From positions 1 to 64,000 of the forward strand of contig CALJVC010000035.1 of assembly GCA_937974845.1 (NCBI GenBank): DNA of 64,000 nt. Reading direction: 5' to 3'. Both the position numbers and the translations under genes were made by a program. This DNA comes from an uncultured Pseudogracilibacillus sp. (GTDB lineage Bacteria; Bacillota; Bacilli; Bacillales; Amphibacillaceae). Within the stretch, counting starts at the first letter, position 1; every line of letters begins with the position of its first letter. Shown here one piece after another: positions 1 to 8,390 of this stretch. The notes beneath the pieces are model-generated. The model had not been told where the DNA came from. It ran no database searches and worked only from the letters and a program-made list of their open reading frames with translations.

Positions 1-905
1 CTAAATCTTGTTTCAAGTTGACTACCGTGCTATGGCTACGACCTTTGCGATATGGGCTATTTAAAATTTCATTAAGTTTCGTCTCCGTTTTTTCTTCAAA
101 TACTCCTGTAACTCTTAAACCATAATACTTTTGAAAGTCCTTCACTACTTTTTCTGTTGATGGACCAAAGGAAGTATTCGGATTATTAGATACTTTAAAT
201 CCTACTTGAGCAAGATTTTCTTTCATCTTTAAAACATCATCACTCTTATTACCTCGGCTAAGGGAGTTTCCTACTAAAGTATCGATTTTATTTCTTACTG
301 TAGTATCCACCTTACCCGTTTGCGCTAAACCGTAATATTTTTGAAACTCTTTAACCTTTTTTTCAGTCGATGGACCGAAAGATGGCGTAGGATTCTTCGA
401 AACTACAAAACCCAGCTTCGCTAGTTGTTCCTTAATGTATATTGCATCTTTTCGATAATCACCACGTTTCAGCGGTGTATTTAATAGATTGTTCATTTTC
501 GCTAATGTTACTTCATCTGCTATTCCATTTTCTACTAAATTATAAAATCTTTGAAACTCTTTAACCTTTTTTTCAGTCGATGGACCATATTTTGTATTTG
601 GTTTGTTAGATACTCTAAATCCTAATTTTTCTAAATCTTGTTTCAAGTTGACTACCGTGCTATGGCTACGACCTTTGCGATATGGACTAGTTAGTATCTT
701 GTTTATCTTGTTGTTTGTATTATAATCCACCACACCAGTAACTTTTAGTCCATAATATTTTTGAAATTCTTTTACTTTTTTTTCAGTCGATGGACCAAAA
801 CTATTATTAGGATTTTTTGATACAGTAAAACCGATTATAGCTAAATTTTCCTTTAATCTTTTAACTTCTGGACTTTTATCACCTTTTTTTAAAAGAGCAT
901 TTTGA
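1..905 (-). repeat. 210-bp tandem coding repeats
   Basis: The coding sequence of the peptidoglycan-binding protein is built of 210-bp (70-codon) repeats. Bases 1-55 are repeated identically at 631-685, exactly three units apart, and the block TTCAGTCGATGGACC recurs at 210-bp spacing. The near-identity over three units points to recent unit exchange rather than only ancient duplication. Confidence 0.85.
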
Positions 906-1174
906 TAGCTTTGCCTATCAATTTGTTTTTCAAAGTTTGTGATGTTTTTTATAGAATCTTTAGCTCTATTATCTGAACTTCTCTCATTTTCAATTACTTT
1001 GTTTTCTTCAACTATATCCTGGTGGGCTTCCTCTTTAAATAAAACATTATCTTCTACAGGCATAATTTCAGATGAAGTATCAATATCATCACTCAACACT
1101 AAACCATTAGAGACCATTAATAATATCAAAATCCGTGCGACTAAAGATTGCATTGACGAAATTAAAAAAAACAT
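1..1174 (-). CDS. secreted peptidoglycan-binding repeat protein (3' end outside window)
   Basis: Open frame read directly from the sequence; ATG at 1174 preceded by AAAGGAG, running off the left edge, so the C-terminus is unseen. The first ~28 residues are hydrophobic and look like a signal peptide. A polar linker to about residue 90 is followed by at least four 70-residue modules, each with a core like FGPSTEKKVKEFQKYYGL. This resembles PG_binding_1-type wall-binding modules common in Bacillus autolysins. A catalytic domain, if any, lies outside the window. It starts 45 nt after the upstream ligase gene and is probably cotranscribed with the wall-polymer operon. It could be a wall hydrolase or only a wall-anchoring protein. 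Confidence 0.75.
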   Translation of the reverse strand, partial: MFFLISSMQSLVARILILLMVSNGLVLSDDIDTSSEIMPVEDNVLFKEEAHQDIVEENKVIENERSSDNRAKDSIKNITNFEKQIDRQSYQNALLKKGDKSPEVKRLKENLAIIGFTVSKNPNNSFGPSTEKKVKEFQKYYGLKVTGVVDYNTNNKINKILTSPYRKGRSHSTVVNLKQDLEKLGFRVSNKPNTKYGPSTEKKVKEFQRFYNLVENGIADEVTLAKMNNLLNTPLKRGDYRKDAIYIKEQLAKLGFVVSKNPTPSFGPSTEKKVKEFQKYYGLAQTGKVDTTVRNKIDTLVGNSLSRGNKSDDVLKMKENLAQVGFKVSNNPNTSFGPSTEKVVKDFQKYYGLRVTGVFEEKTETKLNEILNSPYRKGRSHSTVVNLKQDL

Positions 1175-1219
1175 TACCTCACTCCTTTCTTTTATTTCAT
1201 AATAATTTTAAATTAATTA

Positions 1220-2776
1220 TTATGATTTTTTAAATGCTCTTTTTATTACTCTAATAGGTTTCGTAATTTTCCAGGATTTACTTTCTGACATATATTCGTA
1301 TTTTTCCTTATAATGTTTTAATTCTTTTTCCAATTGTCGAATTTTTTCATCTCTATTATCTGTTTCTATAACTTTAAAACCTATTTTAATTGGTTTAGTT
1401 CTCTTATATTCTTTTATACTATCTATTTCAACTCTTTTAGGTTGTTTTTTATATAAAGTGTTTTTGAAGTTCCTTAATCTAGAAGGTAGTCCTGAAGCAA
1501 CAATAGAAACCTGATTGCTATTAATTTCTTTCACATAACCATATAAATTTTCAGAAATAGCTTTTCTTCTTACCCAACCCTTGTAATCCATGCCTTTAAA
1601 ATCACCTTTAATTTCAAATTTTTTTACTTTGTGATTTTTAGGTAAGTCGGGAATACGAATTTCTCTAACATTTTTTGTCCGGAAAGCTTCATAAACAGGG
1701 TTAAAATCGAAAAAATACATATTATTTTTAGGAGTATCTTTCGTTTCAGGAAAATAGTAATCTATAATCTCTTTTGGAATATCTCTAGCCACACCTTCTA
1801 AAGGGAATAGGTGATTACTTATTTGTGGTCTAGAATTCACTTCATTGACATAAGCTTCCCAGGTGTCTTCATTGACTAACATGTCTACATCACAATGAGT
1901 TAAACCTGGAATAGACTTCATAGCACGTACAGCTATGTCTTTTATATGATTCGGAACTTCATCTGTAATATCCACTGGATCCCTTTCTTTCAAGTTCTTT
2001 CCTTGAGCTCTAAGATACACTTTCTCCCCATTTTTAGGTACATATTTTAAAGATTTACCTTGCTCTTCTAAAAACTTTTTTAAAGATTGATCTACTTTAA
2101 TAGTTCTATCTCTTATAAATGGATTCTTTCTTCTAATAATATTTTTCTTTTTTATTAACTTACGAATATTATCTTTCCCATTCCCTATTACATTAGCCGC
2201 TTCTCTTCTATATATTCCTAGAACTCGATCTTCGAGTACATAAACTCTATAATCTTCTCCTTTTATAAACTTTTCGACAATCACATCACCAAAACCTAAC
2301 TTATTTCTTACATGATTAAGCGCATGTTTAAATTCTTCAGTGGTGCGAATATCTGTGAAAACTCCCCTACCTGCTCCTGCATTTGTAGGCTTTAAAACTA
2401 ATGGATAACCTAGTTTTTCAGCATATTCAATAATCTCATTATCTGATATTTCAGAGTTAAAGGACCTACCTTCTGGAATAGGTATATTATTTTTTCTAAG
2501 ATACTCATATGTTTTCGGTTTCTCCATACATATCTTGATAGCTTCAGTGGTTACTTTATCTCCTCGAGCAACCGTGAACCAATGTTCTTTTTTACCATCA
2601 CTTAAACTGTATTGTACAGAAGGAGGAATTGCCTTCCCCGTCCTTATTCGAAACTTTAATGTTAATCCACGTCTCCATCCTTCTAAAGCCATTAAATATG
2701 TACAAGTTTTATAACCTGTAATATCTGAAGGTAAATGATCCAAATGTTCTAACCAATTTTCCTTTTTTATATCCAT
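1220..2776 (-). CDS. cyanophycin-synthetase-like ATP-grasp amidoligase, paralog 1
   Basis: An ATG at 2776 is preferred over the TTG at 2785 because AAGGTGGG lies at proper spacing. The 518-residue product has an ATP-grasp domain (about 75-340) with LVLKPTNAGAGRGVF and VIVEKFIKGEDYRVYV, a CphA-type loop (NVIGNGKDNIRKLI), a degenerate acylphosphatase-like domain (about 375-450), a short coiled coil, and a C-terminal SKSWKITKPIR tail. The Mur-ligase half of true cyanophycin synthetase is absent. It most likely forms amide bonds with an amino acid; substrate unknown. It is more A+T-rich than its paralogs at 3,624 and 5,290, and its metal-site region reads EVNSRPQ where they have EINATAQ or ELNPTAQ. 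Confidence 0.75.
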   Translation of the reverse strand: MDIKKENWLEHLDHLPSDITGYKTCTYLMALEGWRRGLTLKFRIRTGKAIPPSVQYSLSDGKKEHWFTVARGDKVTTEAIKICMEKPKTYEYLRKNNIPIPEGRSFNSEISDNEIIEYAEKLGYPLVLKPTNAGAGRGVFTDIRTTEEFKHALNHVRNKLGFGDVIVEKFIKGEDYRVYVLEDRVLGIYRREAANVIGNGKDNIRKLIKKKNIIRRKNPFIRDRTIKVDQSLKKFLEEQGKSLKYVPKNGEKVYLRAQGKNLKERDPVDITDEVPNHIKDIAVRAMKSIPGLTHCDVDMLVNEDTWEAYVNEVNSRPQISNHLFPLEGVARDIPKEIIDYYFPETKDTPKNNMYFFDFNPVYEAFRTKNVREIRIPDLPKNHKVKKFEIKGDFKGMDYKGWVRRKAISENLYGYVKEINSNQVSIVASGLPSRLRNFKNTLYKKQPKRVEIDSIKEYKRTKPIKIGFKVIETDNRDEKIRQLEKELKHYKEKYEYMSESKSWKITKPIRVIKRAFKKS

Positions 2777-2793
2777 AATATTCAACCCACCTT

Positions 2794-3603
2794 TTATAAT
2801 TTAACTGTTTTTATATGAAGGTTTTCAATATCTTTAATATACGAACTAAACAATTTTTTAGTTAATTCAACAAATAATTTAGAATCACCAGTTGTATAAA
2901 ATTCATATTTAGGGTCAATAGTTGAAATGTTATTTATTTTATAAAGATTCAATACAGCACTGACTTCCCTTGCCGTTTCTTCCCCTGATGATACAATTTT
3001 AATTTCTTCTCCTAAGAAGTCTTGAATTGTATCTCTAATTAAAGGATAGTGAGTACAACCTAAAATCAATGTATCTATATCATTTTTTGTAAATACTTCT
3101 AAATGTTTTTGTACCTCTTCTTGTATTATCTCTCCTTCTAACTCACCTCGTTCTATTAATGGTACAAAGGTAGGGCAAGCCTTACTCAGAGTTCCTGCTT
3201 TTGGATGTATTTTTTTAATTTCTTTTTCATACTTTTCGCTATAAATTGTAGATTCAGTTCCAATAATACCAATTTGTTGATTTTTACTATTCTTTATTGC
3301 CGTTCTCGCCCCTGGTTGTATTACGCCGACTACAGGTATATCAAGTTTTTCTTCTAGTTCATACAAAGTATGAGCTGTTGCTGTATTACAAGCAATAACC
3401 AACAATTTAATATTCTTACCTAATAAAAAGTCAACCATTTCCCACGTATATTTTCTTACTTCTTCTTTAGGTCTTGAGCCATAAGGACAACGTGCAATAT
3501 CTCCCAAATAAATTATGTTTTCCCTTGGCAACTGTCGCATTATCTCCTGCATTACTGTTAATCCGCCAACTCCTGAGTCAATTACCCCTATTGGTTCTTC
3601 CAT
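2794..3603 (-). CDS. murI: glutamate racemase
   Basis: Interconverts L- and D-glutamate. The product starts MEEPIGVIDSGVGGLTV and carries both catalytic cysteine motifs, VIACNTATA and LGCTHYPL, at the expected places; about 269 residues is normal for RacE/MurI. The start at 3603 is chosen over 3627 because AAAGGGAG precedes it and the N-terminus then matches the family. It lies between two ATP-grasp ligase genes in the surface-polymer operon, away from a housekeeping racE context, which suggests dedicated supply of D- or L-Glu to the polymer as well as, or instead of, peptidoglycan synthesis. Confidence 0.9.
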   Translation of the reverse strand: MEEPIGVIDSGVGGLTVMQEIMRQLPRENIIYLGDIARCPYGSRPKEEVRKYTWEMVDFLLGKNIKLLVIACNTATAHTLYELEEKLDIPVVGVIQPGARTAIKNSKNQQIGIIGTESTIYSEKYEKEIKKIHPKAGTLSKACPTFVPLIERGELEGEIIQEEVQKHLEVFTKNDIDTLILGCTHYPLIRDTIQDFLGEEIKIVSSGEETAREVSAVLNLYKINNISTIDPKYEFYTTGDSKLFVELTKKLFSSYIKDIENLHIKTVKL

Positions 3604-3623
3604 TATTTCAAATCTCCCTTTAG

Positions 3624-5264
3624 TCATTTACGTCCTATCGACTTACTAATAAATCGAAAAGGTTTCATAATTCGCCAAGAAGTACTGTTTTCAATATGAT
3701 GAATATCCTTTTGTACTCGTTCTTTCAAACGAGTTAAGCGAATTTTTTCTTTTTCCATCCGGCGTAAAGTATGTTGCCCAGTACCTTTTTTCGATATTTC
3801 ATATATTTCTAAAATATCGAAACCTACAGCGACTGGTTTATTCCACACCTCGGTCTCTATTTTTTGGACATTTGTTCCTCGTGTGTATTGTGGAATAATT
3901 TCTTTAAATTGTTTTACTTTTTCTAAATTGTTTCCTGCGACAACAATTTCTATTTCATCAAAGACGATTGTCTTAACGTGACCGTGCAAGTCTCGGTCAA
4001 GGGCCTGGAGTTTTAACCAACGGTGGTAGGATTCACTTGTCACATCACCCTTCACCGTATACTTCCTAGCATGGAGCTTACCTAAAGGCGCTGGAGCTAC
4101 TTCTACCTCTAAGGCTGAACGGTTTTCCATCGGTTCTAAAACGGTCGACATATCGAAATAAATTTTCGAGTCGGAAGTATCGATTCCCTTCGTTTCAGGA
4201 AAATAATAATCGATAATCGCAGCGGGAATATTCCGGGCTTTTCCCCTTAATGGGAAAAGAATACCTCCAATTTGGGCCGTCGCATTAATTTCTAATACTA
4301 CCGCCTTCCGATCTTTACTCTCGGCATCGTCAATAATAATATCTACCCCGGCATGGTGTAGACCAGGAATTGCTTTTACAGCATCGATGGCAATTTGTTT
4401 TAAGGCATCATCGATTTCATCGGTTACATCGATTGGATCACCACCAATCGATACATTTGTCTTTTCACGGAGTAAAATATACTCACCCTTTTTGGGTACA
4501 CTGTCTAAATCATAGCCTTTTTCATTTATAAAGCTCTCGATCTCCTGGTCAATATGAATCAAACAACTGTTTAACCTAGCATTTTGTCGTCGTTCATAGT
4601 TTTTCATTTCAATTAGCTCTTCTATCGTGTGCACGCCATCACCCGTAATGTTCGCAGGAATCCGATTGTATACAGCGATGACCTCATCCTCTACTACATA
4701 AAAACGGAATTCCTTTCCTTGGGCATGTTCTTCAACGATAATCTCATCATAGCCGAGTTCATGGCGTACGTAATGTAACGCCTCTCGAAACTCCGCATCA
4801 TTCTGTAAATTCGTCACCACTCCCATACCAAGGCTTGCGTCTGTCGGTTTACACACGATAGGATAGGTTAAACTCTGACTAAAGCGAAGAATTTCTTCGT
4901 CGGAATCTTCCGCTGTAAAACCTCTCCCCCGAGGTACCGGAACTCCTGCCGTAGCTAAAATTTCCTTGGTCACCCCTTTGTCAGAAGCTAACTCTACCGC
5001 TTCGTTCGTTACTTTATCTCCCCGGGTACGGAAAAAATAATGTGTCCGTTCGGGTGAACTTAAGGAAAATAAGCGACCTGGTGGGTTTACACCGAAAATA
5101 ACCATATCTTGGAAGTGCTCAGAATCTTTCGTGTACCACTTTAACTTTAAGCCACGACGCCAACCTTCAAGGGCGACAGCAAAAGCATCCAAGCGGGTTT
5201 TTCTCGCATTGACAACTATTTCATTCGGTAATTGTGGCAAACTAATACCTGTATGTTTTTTCAC
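3624..5264 (-). CDS. cyanophycin-synthetase-like ATP-grasp amidoligase, paralog 2
   Basis: GTG start at 5264 with AAAGGAG nine bases upstream; 546 residues. The ATP-grasp domain (about 90-360) shows IVCKPTDASLGMGVV, IIVEEHAQGKEFRFYVV, the CphA signature PANITGDGVHTIEELI and the metal-site strand VLEINATAQIGGILFP. A degenerate acylphosphatase-like domain follows (YTVKGDVTSESYHRW), then a basic coiled coil and the tail NSTSWRIMKPFRF. Its stop codon lies next to the racemase gene. Predicted cytoplasmic ligase adding an amino acid, perhaps glutamate, to a wall polymer precursor; the substrate is inferred only from context. Confidence 0.78.
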   Translation of the reverse strand: MKKHTGISLPQLPNEIVVNARKTRLDAFAVALEGWRRGLKLKWYTKDSEHFQDMVIFGVNPPGRLFSLSSPERTHYFFRTRGDKVTNEAVELASDKGVTKEILATAGVPVPRGRGFTAEDSDEEILRFSQSLTYPIVCKPTDASLGMGVVTNLQNDAEFREALHYVRHELGYDEIIVEEHAQGKEFRFYVVEDEVIAVYNRIPANITGDGVHTIEELIEMKNYERRQNARLNSCLIHIDQEIESFINEKGYDLDSVPKKGEYILLREKTNVSIGGDPIDVTDEIDDALKQIAIDAVKAIPGLHHAGVDIIIDDAESKDRKAVVLEINATAQIGGILFPLRGKARNIPAAIIDYYFPETKGIDTSDSKIYFDMSTVLEPMENRSALEVEVAPAPLGKLHARKYTVKGDVTSESYHRWLKLQALDRDLHGHVKTIVFDEIEIVVAGNNLEKVKQFKEIIPQYTRGTNVQKIETEVWNKPVAVGFDILEIYEISKKGTGQHTLRRMEKEKIRLTRLKERVQKDIHHIENSTSWRIMKPFRFISKSIGRK

Positions 5265-5289
5265 AATCGATTACTCCTTTAACGTCCGT

Positions 5290-6924
5290 TCAATAATTTT
5301 TACCCTTTACAATTGCACCAAAAAAGCGAATCGGTGCAGTTAATTTCCATGACATGCTACGATGATATTTACGTCTTTTAATTTCTAGGGCTTTGATTTC
5401 CTCATTCAGCTCTTTTAGCTCCTCCCGTAAGGAGTGCATTTCATGTTCTAAAGTCCTAAAGTTAGCTCTAGAATCAAAACCAACCTTAACAAAGCCATCG
5501 TAAGGTTCTTCTTTTATTTCTGTAACCGTAGCCCTTTCCTCATCTTCGGTAATACCGTGAACAAAATCATCTAACATTTCTGGATCTTGACCTGCTACGA
5601 CGATTTCTATAGAGTTCTCATCGAGAATCGATACAAAGCCATGGAGTCCGCGTTCAAAGGCTTGCTTCCTTAAACCTAGATGATAGCCATGATTTAAGAC
5701 ATCCCCATAAACAATATACCTTTTCATATGTATAGTACCAACAGGAGCTGGAGAAACAGTAGATATATGTCCTTGGCGGGAATTTAATGGCTCTAAAACA
5801 TCGTAATAATCGAAGTAAATCTTCTCTCGATCCGTCTCGATATCCTTCGTCTCTGGAAAGTAATAATCGATAATCGCCTTAGGAATATCTCGAGGTTTTC
5901 CGCGCATAGGAAAAAGTAATCCTCCAAGTTGGGCGGTTGGGTTCAGTTCAATAACAAAGGCCTGTTCCTTTCCTGACGAATCCGTTTCGACCATTAAGTC
6001 TACTGCACCGTGGAGAAGACCAGGGACTGCCTGTAAGGCATCGACAGCTAAACGTTTCACTTCCTCCGATAAATCGTCGAGGACATCGACTGGTTCACCG
6101 CCAAGGGAGATATTCCCTTTATCACTTAAATAAACGATCTCGCCCTCTGCCGGTACCGACGTTAAATGATAACCATGGGAACTAAGATAGCTAACCAGTT
6201 CCTCATCTACTGGAATTAAAGTAGTCGAAAGGCGCGGATTCAAGCTCCTTTCTTCGTTTTTCCGTGCAATTAATTCCTCAATTGTCTGGCGACCGTCGCC
6301 GGTCACATTCGGTGGAACACGTAAAATAGCACCGACTACTTCATTCTCCACGACATATAAACGATAGTCCTTTCCATCAACATACTTTTCCACAAGGAGC
6401 TTTTCGGTTCCTATCTTCTGACGAAGCTCGGCGATGACACGACGGCATTCTTCTTCCGTCTTTATATTCGTCCAAACACCACGACCGAAACTACCATCGA
6501 TCGGTTTTATAACGACAGGAAAGCCTAACTGCTTTACATAAGCGACGATTTCTTCCGTGCCTTCCTCTGGACCAAAGCCTCTACCTTCTGGTGTGGGAAG
6601 GCCTTTTTCCTTCAACTTTTCCTTCGTCTTTTCCTTATCCATTCCAATCTCTACTGCTTCATTAGTTACTTTATCTCCCCGGGTACGAAAGAAATAATGG
6701 GAACGTTCTTTCGAATGCAAAGAAAAAAGTTGCCCTGGATTGTCAACATACCACGTCTTCATATCCTTGAACTTCTCGGAATCCTTCACATGCCATTTTA
6801 AGGTTAAGCCACGACGCCAACCCTCGAGGGCAACGACATAAGCATCTAAATAATTATTCTCTATTTCTGAGACCACTTCTTTCGTCAAGTGTGGTAACCA
6901 TTTCGTATTTACGGGTTGCAACAT
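5290..6924 (-). CDS. cyanophycin-synthetase-like ATP-grasp amidoligase, paralog 3
   Basis: 544 residues, start next to TAGGAGG. Same architecture as the two downstream paralogs: a short N-terminal segment containing ALEGWRRGLTLKW, ATP-grasp (VVIKPIDGSFGRGVW; LLVEKYVDGKDYRLYVV; PPNVTGDGRQTIEELI; VIELNPTAQLGGLLFP), degenerate acylphosphatase-like domain (YIVYGDVLNHGYHLGL), long coiled coil, and tail RSMSWKLTAPIRFF. The paralogs in one operon may act in sequence or as hetero-oligomers. No Mur-ligase domain is present, so it is not a complete cyanophycin synthetase. Confidence 0.78.
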   Translation of the reverse strand: MLQPVNTKWLPHLTKEVVSEIENNYLDAYVVALEGWRRGLTLKWHVKDSEKFKDMKTWYVDNPGQLFSLHSKERSHYFFRTRGDKVTNEAVEIGMDKEKTKEKLKEKGLPTPEGRGFGPEEGTEEIVAYVKQLGFPVVIKPIDGSFGRGVWTNIKTEEECRRVIAELRQKIGTEKLLVEKYVDGKDYRLYVVENEVVGAILRVPPNVTGDGRQTIEELIARKNEERSLNPRLSTTLIPVDEELVSYLSSHGYHLTSVPAEGEIVYLSDKGNISLGGEPVDVLDDLSEEVKRLAVDALQAVPGLLHGAVDLMVETDSSGKEQAFVIELNPTAQLGGLLFPMRGKPRDIPKAIIDYYFPETKDIETDREKIYFDYYDVLEPLNSRQGHISTVSPAPVGTIHMKRYIVYGDVLNHGYHLGLRKQAFERGLHGFVSILDENSIEIVVAGQDPEMLDDFVHGITEDEERATVTEIKEEPYDGFVKVGFDSRANFRTLEHEMHSLREELKELNEEIKALEIKRRKYHRSMSWKLTAPIRFFGAIVKGKNY

Positions 6925-6942
6925 GCTACCTCCTAGTCGTAA

Positions 6943-8367
6943 TCATATTTTCTGCTCTCTTTTACGAGTAGCGAGAAAACTTGTAAATTCAGGAAACGTC
7001 TTTCCATTTAATAAGTCTAACCATAGTCTTGCTTCTGCTTCGATAAAATAATCCCCTAAAAGTTGATCCGTTTTCCGGTCAAACTCGTCGTAATTCCCCG
7101 GCTTTGGTGTAAACTCTCCAAAGACGAGCCCTTCTTCAGAACGTAAAAAGTCAATCCGCATAAAGGGTGTGGGAATTGCCTTACTTAAGGCTTCTACTTG
7201 AGCGATTTCTTCTTCAGTCACTCCTTGGCCAGCAAATAATGAGGCATCATATTTCCCAGTCGTAATCCGCCTGCCATCTACCGTCCACCAAGCATGACGG
7301 ATTTCAGGATCACGGACAATTTCTAAAATTAATCCTACCTTCCCGTAAAAACTATAAAACTTTATATCTCTTGCGGGAAGTAGATCTGCCTTATTTTCAT
7401 AGATTAATTCTTCTACTAGCCATTGGTCCTCAGCGACGGCACCGCTTCGTAAATCTTCCTGCATCGCTTCTTTTAAAGCTTCGAAACTAGTCAATGTCTT
7501 CGTCTTATGGACGTCGTAAATGTTTTCTTCGTCGTGCACAAGGTAGACACCGCGAGCGCCTCCAGCATCGGCTGGTTTAATTACGGTAGCCTCCCGCGGA
7601 CTCAAGGAATCCAAGGTGTATGTCTCCTCGTCGATTTGCGGTACCCTTATTCCAAAGGCTTGAACGAAGTCATAGGCTGTACGCTTATCGTCCAGAGCCC
7701 AATCAGGTAATGGCCCGACTAGTTGGCTCTGCCTGATTCGCTTAGTTAAACTAGCGCGAAAAGAGGAAGCCTGTCCTAAGGAAACGGGTGCTTCTTCCAA
7801 ACTAGCACGAACCATAAATTCCGGGATTTCTTCACTAGTAAGTCCTGAAAAAACGTCTTCATAGACCCTTGCCCGAATGGCCGGATCTTCCTGCATATAA
7901 AGTCTAGCTGTATAGATAAGAGCCTCTCGATATTGATCCGTTAATCGATGCTTTTGTTCTAAGATGGCATCAAAGTTTTCTAAAAGCTTTCCCTCTTCCT
8001 GTAATCGGCGGATTTTTTGCCGAAGGACTTGGGGAGTGAGCTGTTCATCGAGAAAAACTAAAGGAAGGAGCCTTTCTTCTAATTCATCGATTCGCTCCTG
8101 CTGTTTCCTAATTGTTTCTTCTAAATGGGAAATTTCCTTCTTTTCTTCCTGAGAAGGTCTAAAAATTCGATTCCATACCTTCTTAAAGGGTTCGAGAAGG
8201 TTACCAAACTTCCAAGTGTTACTAGCTTCAATTTGCTTACGGCGCTTTTCAGCCTGTGCCTGCTTACGCTCTAGTGCCTTCATCTTTTCTTCTTTAACAG
8301 CGATGCTTCGTAGTAAGCTTGCTTCTTCTGAGCTTTCGTGTTCGTACTTAGGGACTTGTTGACCCAT
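6943..8367 (-). CDS. TupA-like ATP-grasp protein with N-terminal coiled coil
   Basis: ATG at 8367 after AAAGGAGG; 474 residues. Residues about 10-140 are charged coiled coil interrupted by ASNTWKFGNLLEPFKK, a variant of the Ser-x-Ser-Trp tail of the neighbouring ligases. From about 220 onward it resembles the TupA-like ATP-grasp family: TVIKPADAGGARGVYLV, then DIKFYSFYGKVGLILEI and a C-terminal acidic/metal region around FGEFTPKPGNYDEFD. TupA is the protein reported for teichuronopeptide synthesis in alkaliphilic Bacillus; this match is by motif reading. It precedes three further ATP-grasp genes in the operon. Confidence 0.62.
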   Translation of the reverse strand: MGQQVPKYEHESSEEASLLRSIAVKEEKMKALERKQAQAEKRRKQIEASNTWKFGNLLEPFKKVWNRIFRPSQEEKKEISHLEETIRKQQERIDELEERLLPLVFLDEQLTPQVLRQKIRRLQEEGKLLENFDAILEQKHRLTDQYREALIYTARLYMQEDPAIRARVYEDVFSGLTSEEIPEFMVRASLEEAPVSLGQASSFRASLTKRIRQSQLVGPLPDWALDDKRTAYDFVQAFGIRVPQIDEETYTLDSLSPREATVIKPADAGGARGVYLVHDEENIYDVHKTKTLTSFEALKEAMQEDLRSGAVAEDQWLVEELIYENKADLLPARDIKFYSFYGKVGLILEIVRDPEIRHAWWTVDGRRITTGKYDASLFAGQGVTEEEIAQVEALSKAIPTPFMRIDFLRSEEGLVFGEFTPKPGNYDEFDRKTDQLLGDYFIEAEARLWLDLLNGKTFPEFTSFLATRKREQKI

Positions 8368-8390
8368 TTCCTTCACCTCCTCCTTTTCTA

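Noticed and set aside
939..1202. Plus-strand 87-codon frame over the repeat protein's 5' end
   Set aside because: Antisense shadow of the signal peptide and linker; no ribosome-binding site and no recognisable motif.
1220..6924. True cyanophycin synthetases
   Set aside because: The C-terminal Mur-ligase-like half is missing; only the ATP-grasp part is shared.
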